DNA of 64,000 nt from Rhodobacterales bacterium 52_120_T64 (GTDB taxonomy: Bacteria; Pseudomonadota; Alphaproteobacteria; Rhodobacterales; Rhodobacteraceae), in contig MABA01000024.1 of assembly GCA_002162875.1 (NCBI GenBank), positions 248,001 to 312,000 of the forward strand, written 5' to 3'. The translations under genes and the position numbers were made by a program. Shown one piece after another: positions 1 to 8,842 of this stretch; the stretch's first letter is position 1; the number at the start of each line of letters is the position of its first letter. The notes under the pieces are model-generated. The model saw only the letters and a program-made list of their open reading frames with translations. It was not told the origin of the DNA and ran no database searches.

Positions 1-11
1 GTGCTATAGTC

Positions 12-227
12 ATGATTTTGAAAACTCTAGTCGAGTTTTTTCGCTCCGAGTCCGGTGCAATCTCCATAGATTTTTTGATGCTTACGGGGTTAGTGGTTAG
101 CTTCGGAATCAGCGTTGCTGTGCTGGTTGGAGCAGGAATAAACCCGATGATGGCAAGCATGGATTTGCTTGGGACGCCCGTTGAAGATTTCAATGCCAAA
201 TTTGTTAGTGTTGACGAGCAACGCTAA
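12..227 (+). CDS. Flp/TadE-like small pilin-type membrane protein
   Basis: This is a 71-residue protein with a short basic N-terminus, then the pattern F-x-x-x-E-S-G-A-I-S-I-D-F and a hydrophobic helix at about residues 20-45. That arrangement, with a Glu five residues into a long hydrophobic helix after a Gly-Ala, resembles type IVb (Flp/Tad) pilins and related small proteins common in Rhodobacteraceae. No other tad genes are in view, so a role in pilus assembly is inference. The ATG lies only 11 bases from the window edge, so upstream context is missing. It could instead be an unrelated single-pass membrane protein. Confidence 0.65.
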   Translation: MILKTLVEFFRSESGAISIDFLMLTGLVVSFGISVAVLVGAGINPMMASMDLLGTPVEDFNAKFVSVDEQR

Positions 228-296
228 CGTACTGGCAAATATACCATCCGCTTCGCGTTCGCTATCAACACTAATTTGGTTTGAGTGTTCTGTTAC

Positions 297-395
297 CTAT
301 TCAAACTTGCATCTGAAATCTTCAGGTATCAACAAGTTCTCACGATCCAGTTCGGTTACCATTCGACGCCCGCACAACGCTCGATCGGCCTCCAT
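297..395 (-). pseudogene. remnant of the 3' end of an lldD-type gene
   Basis: Read on the minus strand this stretch encodes 32 residues ending in a stop. They match the C-terminus of the intact dehydrogenase at 905-2074: Cys-Gly-Arg-Arg, then V-T-E-L-D-R-E-N-L-L-I-P-E-D-F-R, then K-F-E. Two codons are missing near the upstream end. Positions 313-350 are identical, base for base, to 927-964, while the flanking part differs mainly at third codon positions. No similarity to lldD was visible upstream of about 430. It looks like a leftover of a second copy or of a recombination event at the lldD 3' end. Confidence 0.75.
313..350. repeat. 38-bp direct repeat, copy 1 (copy 2 at 927-964)
   Basis: An exact 38-base repeat lies in the same orientation as 927-964, offset by 614 bases. 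It covers the codons for the end of the dehydrogenase. The two copies bracket the orphan gene at 480-890. Confidence 0.85.
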
Positions 396-479
396 GGACG
401 GGCGTTTCACACCCACACTCGGATCGTGCGCTGTCCGGTCGCTGGTGTGTTGTGTTTTGAAATCACATATTGGTCCGAG

Positions 480-890
480 CTAATTCGATCGACGTTTACT
501 TCGATAATAGTTAATTAAAAAATTGCGAGCAACAAACCTAAAGTATGCGTAGTCATCCAAATCTTCGCGTTTCACCGTGCCGTTCAGAGTAGGCAGTGGC
601 GGTAACCAAAGAGCAAAAGTCCACAATAGTGGCATCGCGACACCAACCATCAATACAAAGAAAGAAAGTTTGTCTAGCCAATTCACAGCGTTTGGAAACA
701 GAGGCAAATCTGCTTGCCAGAATTCAAGCAAGACAGCACAAGAATGCAACGCTATGGCTAGCAATACATTTCTAACAACTTTACGCCAAGTCAAATAGTT
801 CTTTGTTTCGTGGGCGGTAAGTTTTTTCAAACGGCTCTTCTCTTTGATCAATAGCTTTGCCAATCTTTTGGATGCTCGCAACGTGGCCAA
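480..890 (-). CDS. hypothetical two-helix membrane protein
   Basis: A 136-residue protein of unrecognised family. The N-terminus is very basic (many Lys and Arg in the first 40 residues). Two hydrophobic segments follow, at about residues 40-58 and 75-95, and the C-terminus is basic and aromatic. The only start available is TTG, two codons after an in-frame TAA, and no clear Shine-Dalgarno precedes it, so the 5' end may be decayed. It begins just downstream of the dehydrogenase stop and its composition is more AT-rich. It sits between two copies of the dehydrogenase 3' end, which suggests it was brought in by recombination. Confidence 0.5.
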   Translation of the reverse strand: MATLRASKRLAKLLIKEKSRLKKLTAHETKNYLTWRKVVRNVLLAIALHSCAVLLEFWQADLPLFPNAVNWLDKLSFFVLMVGVAMPLLWTFALWLPPLPTLNGTVKREDLDDYAYFRFVARNFLINYYRSKRRSN

Positions 891-904
891 TTTTTACGCC
901 GCCA

Positions 905-2074
905 TCAAGGCTTCTCAAACTTGCCCCTGAAATCTTCAGGTATCAACAAGTTCTCACGATCCAGCTCTGTCACCTTCCGCCGGCCACAAAGTGCCATGGT
1001 TTTGTCTAGCTCCATGTGGATAATCTCTAGCGCCTTCGTCACACCTGCTTGCCCCATCGCGCCAAGGCCATAGATATACGCCCGCCCGATGTAGACCCCC
1101 TTGGCCCCCAACGCCAGCGCCTTTAGTACGTCTTGTCCCGAGCGGATGCCACTGTCGAAATGCACCTCGATATCGTCGCCAACCGCGTCGATAATATCCG
1201 GTAACATGCGGATCGCCGACATCGCGCCGTCCAACTGCCGCCCACCGTGGTTGGAAACAACAATCGCATCCGCACCGGATTTCACCGCCAGTTTCGCGTC
1301 TTCAACGTCTAGTATACCCTTAATAATCAGCGGCCCGCCCCAGCGTTCCTTTATCCAGGCCACATGGTCCCAGGTCAATTTCTGTTCAAACTGCTTGGCC
1401 GTCCATTCAGCCAGCGTTCCCATATCGTCTACATTGCTGACGTGGCCAACGATATTGCGGAACTCGTGGTTTTTCGTACCCAGCATTCCCAGCGCCCAAC
1501 GTGGCTTGGTCGCCATATTGATGATATTCTTGATCGTCAACTTGGGAGGGGCGCCCAAACTGTTGCGCACATCCGCATGCCGTTGCCCCAGCAGTTGCAA
1601 ATCGAGCGTCAGCACCAGCGCGGAACAACCCGCGGCCTTGGCGCGATCAATCAGATCGTTGATATAGTCGTGGTCGCGCATCACATAAAGTTGGAACCAG
1701 AACGGCTTGGTCGTCGCGGCGGCCACATCCTCGATCGAACAAATCGACATTGTCGAGAGGATATACGGCACGCCAAAAGCCTCGGCAGCGCGTGCGGCTT
1801 TGATCTCGCCATCCGCTGACTGCATACCGCCCAAACCGATAGGGGCCAGCGCCACCGGCATCGATACGTCCTGTCCAACCATCGTGCTAGCGGTGGAGCG
1901 ATCTGACATATCCACGGCCACTTTCTGACGCAGATAGATTTCCGCGAAATCCGACGTGTTTTCGCGGAAAGTCTGTTCCGTCCAAGAGCCACTCTCGGCA
2001 TATTCGTAGAACATCTTCGGCACACGCCGTTTGGCCAGTTTTTTGAGGTCTTCGATGGAGGTGATGAGCGGCAT
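905..2074 (-). CDS. lldD: FMN-dependent alpha-hydroxy-acid dehydrogenase (L-lactate dehydrogenase type)
   Basis: This 389-residue protein belongs to the FMN-dependent alpha-hydroxy-acid dehydrogenase family and probably oxidises L-lactate to pyruvate at the membrane face. The N-terminus (M-P-L-I-T-S-I-E-D-L, then the Y-E-Y-A-E-S-G-S-W-T-E motif) is typical of LldD. The FMN-binding and catalytic motifs are the Lys of I-I-K-G-I, the catalytic His in S-N-H-G-G-R-Q-L-D and the D-S-G-I-R-S-G phosphate-binding loop. The ATG at 2074 is chosen over one 14 codons upstream because AGGGA lies a few bases before it and family members start there. Mandelate or glycolate substrates cannot be excluded. No lactate permease or regulator is adjacent. 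Confidence 0.88.
   Translation of the reverse strand: MPLITSIEDLKKLAKRRVPKMFYEYAESGSWTEQTFRENTSDFAEIYLRQKVAVDMSDRSTASTMVGQDVSMPVALAPIGLGGMQSADGEIKAARAAEAFGVPYILSTMSICSIEDVAAATTKPFWFQLYVMRDHDYINDLIDRAKAAGCSALVLTLDLQLLGQRHADVRNSLGAPPKLTIKNIINMATKPRWALGMLGTKNHEFRNIVGHVSNVDDMGTLAEWTAKQFEQKLTWDHVAWIKERWGGPLIIKGILDVEDAKLAVKSGADAIVVSNHGGRQLDGAMSAIRMLPDIIDAVGDDIEVHFDSGIRSGQDVLKALALGAKGVYIGRAYIYGLGAMGQAGVTKALEIIHMELDKTMALCGRRKVTELDRENLLIPEDFRGKFEKP
927..964. repeat. 38-bp direct repeat, copy 2, inside the lldD 3' end
   Basis: An exact match to 313-350 in the same orientation, located within the coding sequence of the intact dehydrogenase. Confidence 0.85.
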
Positions 2075-2313
2075 AACGTCCCTAACATGCAATAATTGGT
2101 CGGTTTTTATTACCAATAACAGCTAAATCGCCATGACTAAAGCGCTTTCTTCCCGATAAGCGCGGATTGTCAATGTACAAGTCGAGTGCTATCCCGACGG
2201 TTAGCAGGCTTAGTGGAATTATCCACCGCCGAGGTAGTGACAGGTGTTGGTCGTGGCCGCGCTACTCAGGTTGGTTCTGATGGTGCTCTTTGGCGTAACT
2301 TTTGGGGTAAGAA

Positions 2314-2949
2314 ATGTTTAATGTAAGTACAGTCGATACCATCGTTTGGGATTTTGACGGGGTTTTGAACCGGAATATTGTTGACGGAAAATTTACATGG
2401 AACGACGGGTTCGAGGCGGAATTTGGTCAATCCATTGAAACCTTCAACGAGATGATTTTCAACGATAAATTTGGCGAAGTTTTAACCGGCGAGATGACCC
2501 TGATCGAGACAGTGTCAGACTGGGCGGGCACCGTCGGGTATCAAGGCGACTTGATGAACCTTATCGAATACTGGTTCCAAAATGACTATAACCTAGATGA
2601 GCGCGTCATGGGCTGGCTTGCTGCCTCGAAGCGTTCCAATATGCGCAATGTGATGGGCACAAACAACGAAGCTATGCGTACACAGTTCATCGCTGAAGAT
2701 TTAGGTTTTGCAGACAGAATGGATCGAATATTCGCTTCCGGCCTGATGGGTGTAGCTAAACCTGACGAGGCATTTTTTAATATGGTGTCAGACGAACTGG
2801 CCGTGGAGCCTGACGAGATGTTGTTGATCGATGACAACCAAGACAACATCGAAGCCGCCGATGCTTGCAGTTGGCAGGTGCATTGGTTTGACGGCGAGGA
2901 TTACGACGGGCTTGAGGCAAAATTGCAGGAAGTTGGCGCGCTAGGGTGA
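2314..2949 (+). CDS. HAD-family hydrolase
   Basis: A 211-residue haloacid-dehalogenase-like hydrolase. Motif I is W-D-F-D-G-V-L-N near residues 12-19, giving the nucleophilic Asp and the acid/base Asp. Motif III has the Lys in G-V-A-K-P-D-E. Motif IV is L-L-I-D-D-N-Q-D-N, giving the metal-binding Asp pair. An alpha-helical cap lies between motifs I and II. This is the layout of HAD-IA phosphatases such as phosphoglycolate or nucleotide phosphatases. The substrate cannot be read from sequence. It appears to be monocistronic, about 240 bases from lldD on the opposite strand. Confidence 0.88.
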   Translation: MFNVSTVDTIVWDFDGVLNRNIVDGKFTWNDGFEAEFGQSIETFNEMIFNDKFGEVLTGEMTLIETVSDWAGTVGYQGDLMNLIEYWFQNDYNLDERVMGWLAASKRSNMRNVMGTNNEAMRTQFIAEDLGFADRMDRIFASGLMGVAKPDEAFFNMVSDELAVEPDEMLLIDDNQDNIEAADACSWQVHWFDGEDYDGLEAKLQEVGALG

Positions 2950-2984
2950 TGTCGGGCGGGGCGTGGGGAATGCCCTCCTAGTCT

Positions 2985-3173
2985 TTATTTAATTAGGTCT
3001 GCCAAAAACGCACGGTCGCCATCCGACCATTCGGACGGATTCTCGCCGTGCGCTTCGGCAGCGTGTAGTTCAATAACTTTCCAAAGCTCAGCTTTTGTTT
3101 CGGTAGTGAAATGCGCAGGGCAAGCCTCCATTTCCGGATAGTCCTTGCATGCGTAGGAATAGGTGTTAGCCAT
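2985..3173 (-). CDS. DUF1059 small metal-binding-like protein
   Basis: A 62-residue protein resembling DUF1059, with a Cys at K-D-Y-P-E-M-E-A-C and a His-rich helix E-L-H-A-A-E-A-H-G. The family is annotated as predicted small metal-binding proteins, but its biochemical role is unknown. The ATG at 3173 is chosen because GGGGA stands at suitable spacing before it. A longer open frame extends 20 codons upstream, but those codons lack family similarity. The gene lies downstream of trpA on the same strand, with a candidate terminator between them. Confidence 0.75.
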   Translation of the reverse strand: MANTYSYACKDYPEMEACPAHFTTETKAELWKVIELHAAEAHGENPSEWSDGDRAFLADLIK

Positions 3174-3290
3174 AATAATCCCCAAATACAGGTTACGCCG
3201 CTTAACATGTTCGCTTTTGTAGGTACGCGGCACCGTTAGACATTTGCTTTTAAGATCCTCAAAGCACCGGAAATCGTAACAAAAAGCATC

Positions 3291-3321
3291 AAAAAAATCA
3301 ATGTAGGCGCATGCAATGCGC
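3291..3321 (-). terminator. candidate intrinsic terminator after trpA
   Basis: Read on the minus strand, a six-base-pair hairpin (GCGCAT, loop TGC, ATGCGC) spans 3321-3307 at the end of trpA. A run of seven T follows at 3297-3291. The spacing between stem and T run (about nine bases) is long for a classic terminator. Confidence 0.4.
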
Positions 3322-4112
3322 TATCCGCGATGCGCTCCGTCAGCTAAAGTCTTAACAAATTCCAGAACATCAGAGGTCGACTTCCCGTCGGCGATTTGTT
3401 TGACAATCGCCGTTCCGACGACAGCCCCATCGGCAATTCCAGCAATCGCCTCAGCCGTTTCCGGCGTATTAATCCCGAAGCCTACGCAAACCGGTAGGTC
3501 GGTGCTGGCTTTGATGCGGGCAACCTCGGGGGCAACGACGGATGCATCGGCGCTGGCCGCGCCTGTCGTGCCGTTAACCGAAACATAATAGATGAAGCCG
3601 GATGAATTTTGCAAAGCGGTCGGTAGGCGTCGTTCGTCCGTTGTCGGAGTGGTCAGGCGGATGAAGTTGATACCAGCCGCTTGGGCCGGAATGCACAGTT
3701 CGGCGTCTTCCTCGGGCGGTAGATCCACCACGATCAGACCGTCAACGCCAGCTTCTTTAGCCTCCGTAAGGAATACATCGACGCCTTTGCTGTGGATTGG
3801 ATTGTAATACCCCATCAACACGATGGGCGTCGTGTCATCGCCCTCGCGAAACTCCCGAACCATCTGCAATGTGCGGTTCAGCGTCATGCCCGCAGCCAGC
3901 GCACGTTGGCCCGCCAACTGGATCGCGATGCCGTCGGCCATAGGGTCCGTGAACGGCATGCCCAGTTCGATCACATCAACACCAGCCGCCGGAAGGCCAC
4001 GCACGATCTCTAGACATTTATCATAGTCCGGATCACCCGCCATAATGAACGAAACGAAGGCCGATTTGCCCTCGGCTTTCAGGTTGGCGAATTTGGTGTC
4101 TATACGTGTCAT
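3321..4112 (-). CDS. trpA: tryptophan synthase alpha subunit
   Basis: TrpA cleaves indole-3-glycerol phosphate to indole and glyceraldehyde 3-phosphate and passes indole to TrpB, the last step of tryptophan synthesis. It is a TIM-barrel protein of 263 residues, normal for the family. The catalytic Glu and Asp appear in [14 protein letters not shown]. Starting at 4112 puts them exactly at positions 49 and 60, the family numbering, and AGGGA lies about eight bases upstream. An ATG at 4121 is possible but has no well-placed ribosome site. TrpB and TrpF are not beside it, so the alpha subunit is encoded apart from its partner. Confidence 0.95.
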   Translation of the reverse strand: MTRIDTKFANLKAEGKSAFVSFIMAGDPDYDKCLEIVRGLPAAGVDVIELGMPFTDPMADGIAIQLAGQRALAAGMTLNRTLQMVREFREGDDTTPIVLMGYYNPIHSKGVDVFLTEAKEAGVDGLIVVDLPPEEDAELCIPAQAAGINFIRLTTPTTDERRLPTALQNSSGFIYYVSVNGTTGAASADASVVAPEVARIKASTDLPVCVGFGINTPETAEAIAGIADGAVVGTAIVKQIADGKSTSDVLEFVKTLADGAHRG

Positions 4113-4250
4113 ATCTGGCATCCCTAAGGTTTAAGCATGGTTTGCGCGATAGAAGCGGGAAAATCAATGCCGGAATCGGCCAAGTACCTTGATCCTTTCG
4201 CCGCGCCGCCCTAGAAGCCCCGCAAACGTATTTCTCTAGCGAGGGCTGTT

Positions 4251-5348
4251 ATGGGATTCAAGACCGGTATCGTGGGCATGCCCAATGTGGGTAAATCGAC
4301 ACTCTTTAATGCGCTGACCAAAACGGCAGCGGCGCAGGCGGCGAATTTTCCGTTCTGCACGATTGAACCGAACACAGGCGTTGTTGCGGTGCCTGATGTG
4401 CGATTGGACAAGCTGGCGGCAATTGCCGACTCCAAGCAGATTTTGCCGGCGCAGATGACGTTCGTGGATATTGCGGGCCTCGTTAAAGGTGCATCCAAAG
4501 GCGAGGGTCTGGGCAACAAGTTCCTTGCAACCATCCGCGAGTGTGATGCGATTGCCCATGTGTTGCGCTGTTTTGAAGACGATGACGTAACCCACGTCGA
4601 TGGTCGTGTGAACCCTGTCGAAGACGCCGAAACCATCGAGACGGAGCTAATGCTCGCCGATCTTGAGAGCATCGAAAAGCGTATGGTTAACATTGTACGT
4701 AAAGTGCGCGGTGGCGACAAAGAAGCGGTTGATCAGGAACGGTTGTTGAGCTTGGCCAAAGCGGCGCTGGAAGACGGCAAGCCAGCGCGGACGATTGAAA
4801 TCGATGCGGACGACAAGAAGACTTGGGACATGTTGCAGTTGCTGACATCGAAAGCTGTTCTGTATGTTTGCAACGTTGAAGAAGAAAATGCTGCAGAAGG
4901 TAACGCCCATTCCGCTGCGGTTGCGAAAATGGCCGCGGAACAAGGCGCTGCCGCCGTTGTGATTTCTGCTGCGATTGAAGAAGAGATCAGCCAGCTGGAT
5001 GCCGAAGAAGCAGAAATGTTCCTTGAGGAAATGGGCTTGCACGAGGCTGGTCTGGATCGCTTGATCAAAGCGGGCTACGGGTTGTTGCATTTGCAAACCT
5101 ACTTCACAGTTGGACCCAAAGAGGCACGCGCATGGACCATCCATGAAGGTACTTCGGCCCCGCAAGCGGCTGGTGTGATCCATGGAGATTTCGAGCGCGG
5201 GTTCATCCGTGCAGAAACCATCGCCTACGATGATTTCACTGAATTTGACGGAGAACAGGGCGCCAAAGAAGCAGGGAAAATGCGTTCGGAAGGCAAAACA
5301 TACATCGTTAAAGACGGTGACGTAATGCACTTCCTGTTTAATACCTGA
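4251..5348 (+). CDS. ychF: redox-regulated ATPase YchF (Obg-like)
   Basis: A 365-residue YchF/OLA1 P-loop NTPase of the Obg family, which prefers ATP and associates with ribosomes. The G1 loop is G-M-P-N-V-G-K-S near residues 8-15. The G3 region V-D-I-A-G-L-V-K-G-A-S-K-G-E-G-L-G is intact. A coiled-coil region follows in the middle, and a TGS domain forms the C-terminus, ending in G-D-V-M-H-F-L-F. Length is normal. The gene is divergent from trpA, with about 140 bases between the two starts. Confidence 0.96.
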   Translation: MGFKTGIVGMPNVGKSTLFNALTKTAAAQAANFPFCTIEPNTGVVAVPDVRLDKLAAIADSKQILPAQMTFVDIAGLVKGASKGEGLGNKFLATIRECDAIAHVLRCFEDDDVTHVDGRVNPVEDAETIETELMLADLESIEKRMVNIVRKVRGGDKEAVDQERLLSLAKAALEDGKPARTIEIDADDKKTWDMLQLLTSKAVLYVCNVEEENAAEGNAHSAAVAKMAAEQGAAAVVISAAIEEEISQLDAEEAEMFLEEMGLHEAGLDRLIKAGYGLLHLQTYFTVGPKEARAWTIHEGTSAPQAAGVIHGDFERGFIRAETIAYDDFTEFDGEQGAKEAGKMRSEGKTYIVKDGDVMHFLFNT

Positions 5349-5397
5349 CTTGCATTCACCCTTCGCGCAGGTGAGTATTTGTGAAAGGGAGAATGAC

Positions 5398-6399
5398 ATG
5401 AAAACCTACGAGATTACCGCACCCGGAATTGACGCTTTGTCGTTGGCTGATAGGGATGTGCCGAAGCCTGCGCGTGGGCAGGTTTTGGTGCGGATGAAGG
5501 CCACCGCTTTGAATTACCGCGATTTGATGATCGTGAAACACCCAGATCAGCGCGGGATCGTTTACCCTCGTATTCCGAATTCGGACGGTGCTGGTGAGGT
5601 GGTCGAGGTTGGCGATGGGGTCACCAAGTTCAAATCCGGTGACCGCGTGGTGCCGACGTTTTTTCAGAACTGGGAAGGTGGCGGTATTACCGCCGACGTT
5701 ATGGCAAGCGCGATGGGTGGGGCGATTGATGGAATCCTAACGGAATACGCAGTGCTGGAAGAACGTGGCTTGCTGCCCATCCCAACACATATGTCGTTCG
5801 AGGAGGCCGCAACCTTGCCTTGTGCCGCGCTAACAGCATGGAATGCATTGGCGGAAATCGGACAGTTGAAGGCGGGTGAAACGGTGCTGTTGCTGGGCAC
5901 GGGCGGCGTCTCGATTTTTGCTCTACAGTTTGCCAAAATGCACGGGGCGCGGGTGATTATCACGTCGTCTAGCGATGAAAAACTAGCACGGGCCGGCGAA
6001 ATGGGCGCCTGGCAAACAATTAATTATGCGCAGCATCCGGATTGGGAAAATGTCGTAATGGACATGACCGATGGGCGCGGTGTTGACCATGTTGTCGAGG
6101 TCGGCGGGGCCGGGACGGTTGCTCGCTCAATCGAGGCCGTACGTGTGGGCGGCACGGTTGCTATGATTGGCGTGTTGACCGATGGTTCGTTGAATCCGAC
6201 AGCTGTGATGCGAAAATCCGTGCGCTTGCAAGGGCTCTATGTGGGGTCGCGCCAAATGTTTGAGCGCATGAGTGCGGCGATCACGACGGATGGTCTGCAT
6301 CCGGTCATTGATGCAACGTTTGGTTTTACGGACGCGCGCGCCGCCTTTCACCACATGGAATCCGCCAAGCACTTTGGAAAGATCGTTGTATCTATCTAA
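5398..6399 (+). CDS. zinc-independent MDR oxidoreductase (quinone-oxidoreductase-like)
   Basis: A 333-residue medium-chain dehydrogenase/reductase. It has a GroES-like N-terminal half and a Rossmann NAD(P) domain with L-L-G-T-G-G-V-S near residues 165-172. The usual catalytic zinc ligands (a Cys about residue 38 and a Gly-His-Glu motif) are replaced by N-Y-R-D-L and S-D-G-A-G-E, so it should be zinc-free, like quinone oxidoreductases. The start at 5398 follows a strong AAAGGGAG site; a longer frame begins 16 codons upstream. It is downstream of ychF on the same strand and may share its transcript. The substrate is unknown. Confidence 0.85.
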   Translation: MKTYEITAPGIDALSLADRDVPKPARGQVLVRMKATALNYRDLMIVKHPDQRGIVYPRIPNSDGAGEVVEVGDGVTKFKSGDRVVPTFFQNWEGGGITADVMASAMGGAIDGILTEYAVLEERGLLPIPTHMSFEEAATLPCAALTAWNALAEIGQLKAGETVLLLGTGGVSIFALQFAKMHGARVIITSSSDEKLARAGEMGAWQTINYAQHPDWENVVMDMTDGRGVDHVVEVGGAGTVARSIEAVRVGGTVAMIGVLTDGSLNPTAVMRKSVRLQGLYVGSRQMFERMSAAITTDGLHPVIDATFGFTDARAAFHHMESAKHFGKIVVSI

Positions 6400-6480
6400 A
6401 ATGCTACGCAGATTATCCTTGGCGGTTTAGCTTCTGTTAACTTCCAACCCCCACCCTATCTATATCGGTAGGAGGGTCTT

Positions 6481-7980
6481 ATGTGGGTAGAACTTCAATT
6501 TTTGACAGCGGAATTCGATTCGCCTGAGCGGCAACTACTTGGCTTGTCTGACATGGAAACCGTCTCGATTTCGGGGCGAAACTATCTGATTGTTGCAGGG
6601 GCGGCCGATGCAGGGTTAAGCAGTTACGAAATCCTTAACGATGGTTCATTGGTGGCCAGCGATGATGTGATGTGGTCAACTGCTTCGGGAACCGAAGCCG
6701 TCTCGAATTTGAGCGTTTTCACCATTGGCGCCTCAACGTATCTGCTACCCACGGGCAAGGCTGACGACAATCAGACCGTTTACGAAATCGATGCGGATGG
6801 TGGTTTTACGGTCGCAAACAGTTACACGGATGCGGCTTCGACTTACGCGAACTGGGAGCTGGCTATGGTAGTGGACGATGGCGCAAGCAGCTATCTCTAC
6901 GGTTCCATCTGGGGGCAGGGTGGTTTTTTCCGGTTTGATCTGGAGGCGGGCGGAGAATTGACGAACCCGTTCCAGCAAAACGATACTATCGACATGTATC
7001 TGGGTGATGTCAGCGTAATCGAGACTGGTGTACTGCACGGCAAGACATTTGTCTTCATCGCCTCTGCGTTGGATGCGGGTTTTCACAGCTTTTCGGTTGG
7101 TGTCGACGGCTCGTTGGACCTGCTGGATACGGTCGCCGCGGCGGATATCGGGTTTGCCGGGATTACAGCTATGGCGACTGTTGATGTGGGTGAGCGGGCG
7201 TTTGTGATTGTGGCTTCGGCTGGAACCGACAGCTTGTTGGTGATGCGCGTTTCGGAGTGGGGCGTGATGAACCTGGTAGAGCTATTGGTCGACACCAGCG
7301 ACACCCGCTTCGCTGGCGCTACGGCGCTGGAAACTTTTGAAATTGACGGTCGATACTTTTTGCTGGCGGGTGGCGCGGATGACGGGATCACTTTGTTCGA
7401 GGTAACTTACAAAGGCCAACTTGATGTGCTTGCAACCGTGGCGGACAGCGCGCAGATGACATTGCAAAACATTACGGACATCGAGGTGATCGTGATCGAC
7501 GGCACCGTTAATATTTTCGTCAGCAGCGCGACCGATCACGGGTTCACGCAGTTTTCGATGAATATCCCGAATGGCTCCAGCATTATAGAAGGTGGTGCGG
7601 TTGTAGATATTTTGACTGGCACCGACCAAAATGACACGATATTCGGGTATGGCCACAGCGACGAGTTGCGCGGGATGGGTGGCGATGACCGCCTGATCGA
7701 CGGGCGCGGAAGCGATTTTTTGTGGGGCGGCGAGGGGGCGGATGTTTTTGAATTCATCGCTGATGGGCGCAGCGACCACATCATGGATTACGAGATAGGT
7801 ATTGATAAGATAGACCTGCGAGACGTTGATATGCTGTATTATTACGCGGACATTGAATTTGTCTCGACTTCGGATGGGGCGATCTTAACTTACGGCGACG
7901 AGGAGCTGATTATCACCTCTATGGATGCCACACCATTGACGATGGATATGTTCACGCAGGAAGATTTTATCTTCGGCTAA
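6481..7980 (+). CDS. secreted RTX calcium-binding protein with beta-propeller-like repeats
   Basis: A 499-residue protein without a cleavable signal. The first 370 residues contain about seven repeats of roughly 45-50 residues, each with a hydrophobic V-x-x-F/V-x-I-x-G strand, an A-S/G-A-x-D-x-G turn and a D-G-x-L ending, which suggests a propeller. From about residue 379 there are RTX nonapeptides ([26 protein letters not shown]). A C-terminal region typical of type I secretion substrates follows. A good GTAGGAGGG ribosome site precedes the ATG. No type I exporter genes are nearby. The function of the propeller half is unknown. Confidence 0.85.
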   Translation: MWVELQFLTAEFDSPERQLLGLSDMETVSISGRNYLIVAGAADAGLSSYEILNDGSLVASDDVMWSTASGTEAVSNLSVFTIGASTYLLPTGKADDNQTVYEIDADGGFTVANSYTDAASTYANWELAMVVDDGASSYLYGSIWGQGGFFRFDLEAGGELTNPFQQNDTIDMYLGDVSVIETGVLHGKTFVFIASALDAGFHSFSVGVDGSLDLLDTVAAADIGFAGITAMATVDVGERAFVIVASAGTDSLLVMRVSEWGVMNLVELLVDTSDTRFAGATALETFEIDGRYFLLAGGADDGITLFEVTYKGQLDVLATVADSAQMTLQNITDIEVIVIDGTVNIFVSSATDHGFTQFSMNIPNGSSIIEGGAVVDILTGTDQNDTIFGYGHSDELRGMGGDDRLIDGRGSDFLWGGEGADVFEFIADGRSDHIMDYEIGIDKIDLRDVDMLYYYADIEFVSTSDGAILTYGDEELIITSMDATPLTMDMFTQEDFIFG

Positions 7981-8744
7981 GCGAAAGGGTTTTCGGGGTA
8001 AGTGACCTCGGCCAAATACAGGCCATGAGGCGGACAAACGGGGCCGCATTCTGCGCGCTCCATAGATTCCAGTGCATGTTTTACACGTTCGGGGGCCCAT
8101 GCACCCGCGCCGACGCGCTCCAGTGTGCCCACAAAGCTGCGGACCTGGTTGTGCAGGAAGCTGCGTGCGCGAACGTGGAAGCGATACTCGACGCCACCTG
8201 AATATTCGATGATTTCGATTCGTAGCTCGTCTAAGGTTTTAACGGGTGTTAATCCTTGGCAAATTGACGAACGGAAAGTGGTGAAATCATGCTTCCCTAG
8301 CAGATAATTCGCACCTTCCTGCATCCTAGCTGGATCGATCGGATGATTCACCCGCCAGACCGACCCTGCGTCAAACGTCATTGGTGCACGTCGTTGAACC
8401 ATACGAAACAGATACCGCCGTTCGATTGCGGAAAACCGTGCGTGGAAATCATCCGCAACCCTTGCTGCGTCAACAATCGCAACCGGCTGCGGTTTCATAT
8501 GAAAATTTAGCGCTTGGGAAAGACGAAACGGGTCCCACTCTGCCGCCATAACAACATGTGCGACTTGCCCCGTTGCGTGCACGCCTGTGTCAGTACGCCC
8601 GGCACCTTGAATACCTTCGCAAGCGGGTTCCAACACACGCAATGCGGCTTCGATACAACCCTGCACCGAAGGTACATTTGGTTGCTTTTGCCAGCCGGAA
8701 AACGGAAGGCCATCATACTCGATTTTTAACGCATATCTAGGCAT
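7977..8744 (-). CDS. truA: tRNA pseudouridine(38-40) synthase
   Basis: TruA converts uridines 38-40 in the anticodon stem of many tRNAs to pseudouridine. The protein has 255 residues. The catalytic Asp lies in [15 protein letters not shown] near residue 55. The N-terminus [11 protein letters not shown] is the family start, which places the ATG at 8744 rather than 18 codons upstream. Its stop codon overlaps that of the convergent RTX gene. It appears to be monocistronic and is divergent from ycjX. Confidence 0.95.
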   Translation of the reverse strand: MPRYALKIEYDGLPFSGWQKQPNVPSVQGCIEAALRVLEPACEGIQGAGRTDTGVHATGQVAHVVMAAEWDPFRLSQALNFHMKPQPVAIVDAARVADDFHARFSAIERRYLFRMVQRRAPMTFDAGSVWRVNHPIDPARMQEGANYLLGKHDFTTFRSSICQGLTPVKTLDELRIEIIEYSGGVEYRFHVRARSFLHNQVRSFVGTLERVGAGAWAPERVKHALESMERAECGPVCPPHGLYLAEVTYPENPFA

Positions 8745-8842
8745 GCCCCCGCGTACCCTGAAATTCAGGGTTTGCCAAGTGGCCCTGTAATTCTGCAAAC
8801 TGCTGACTATATGAAAGAGAACGGAAATTTGAGGGGCCTTTG

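Noticed and set aside
2117-2313. short open frame before the HAD gene ending in Trp-Gly-Lys-Lys-Cys-Leu-Met
   Set aside because: It has no recognisable family and overlaps the HAD start region out of frame. It is likely non-coding promoter DNA.
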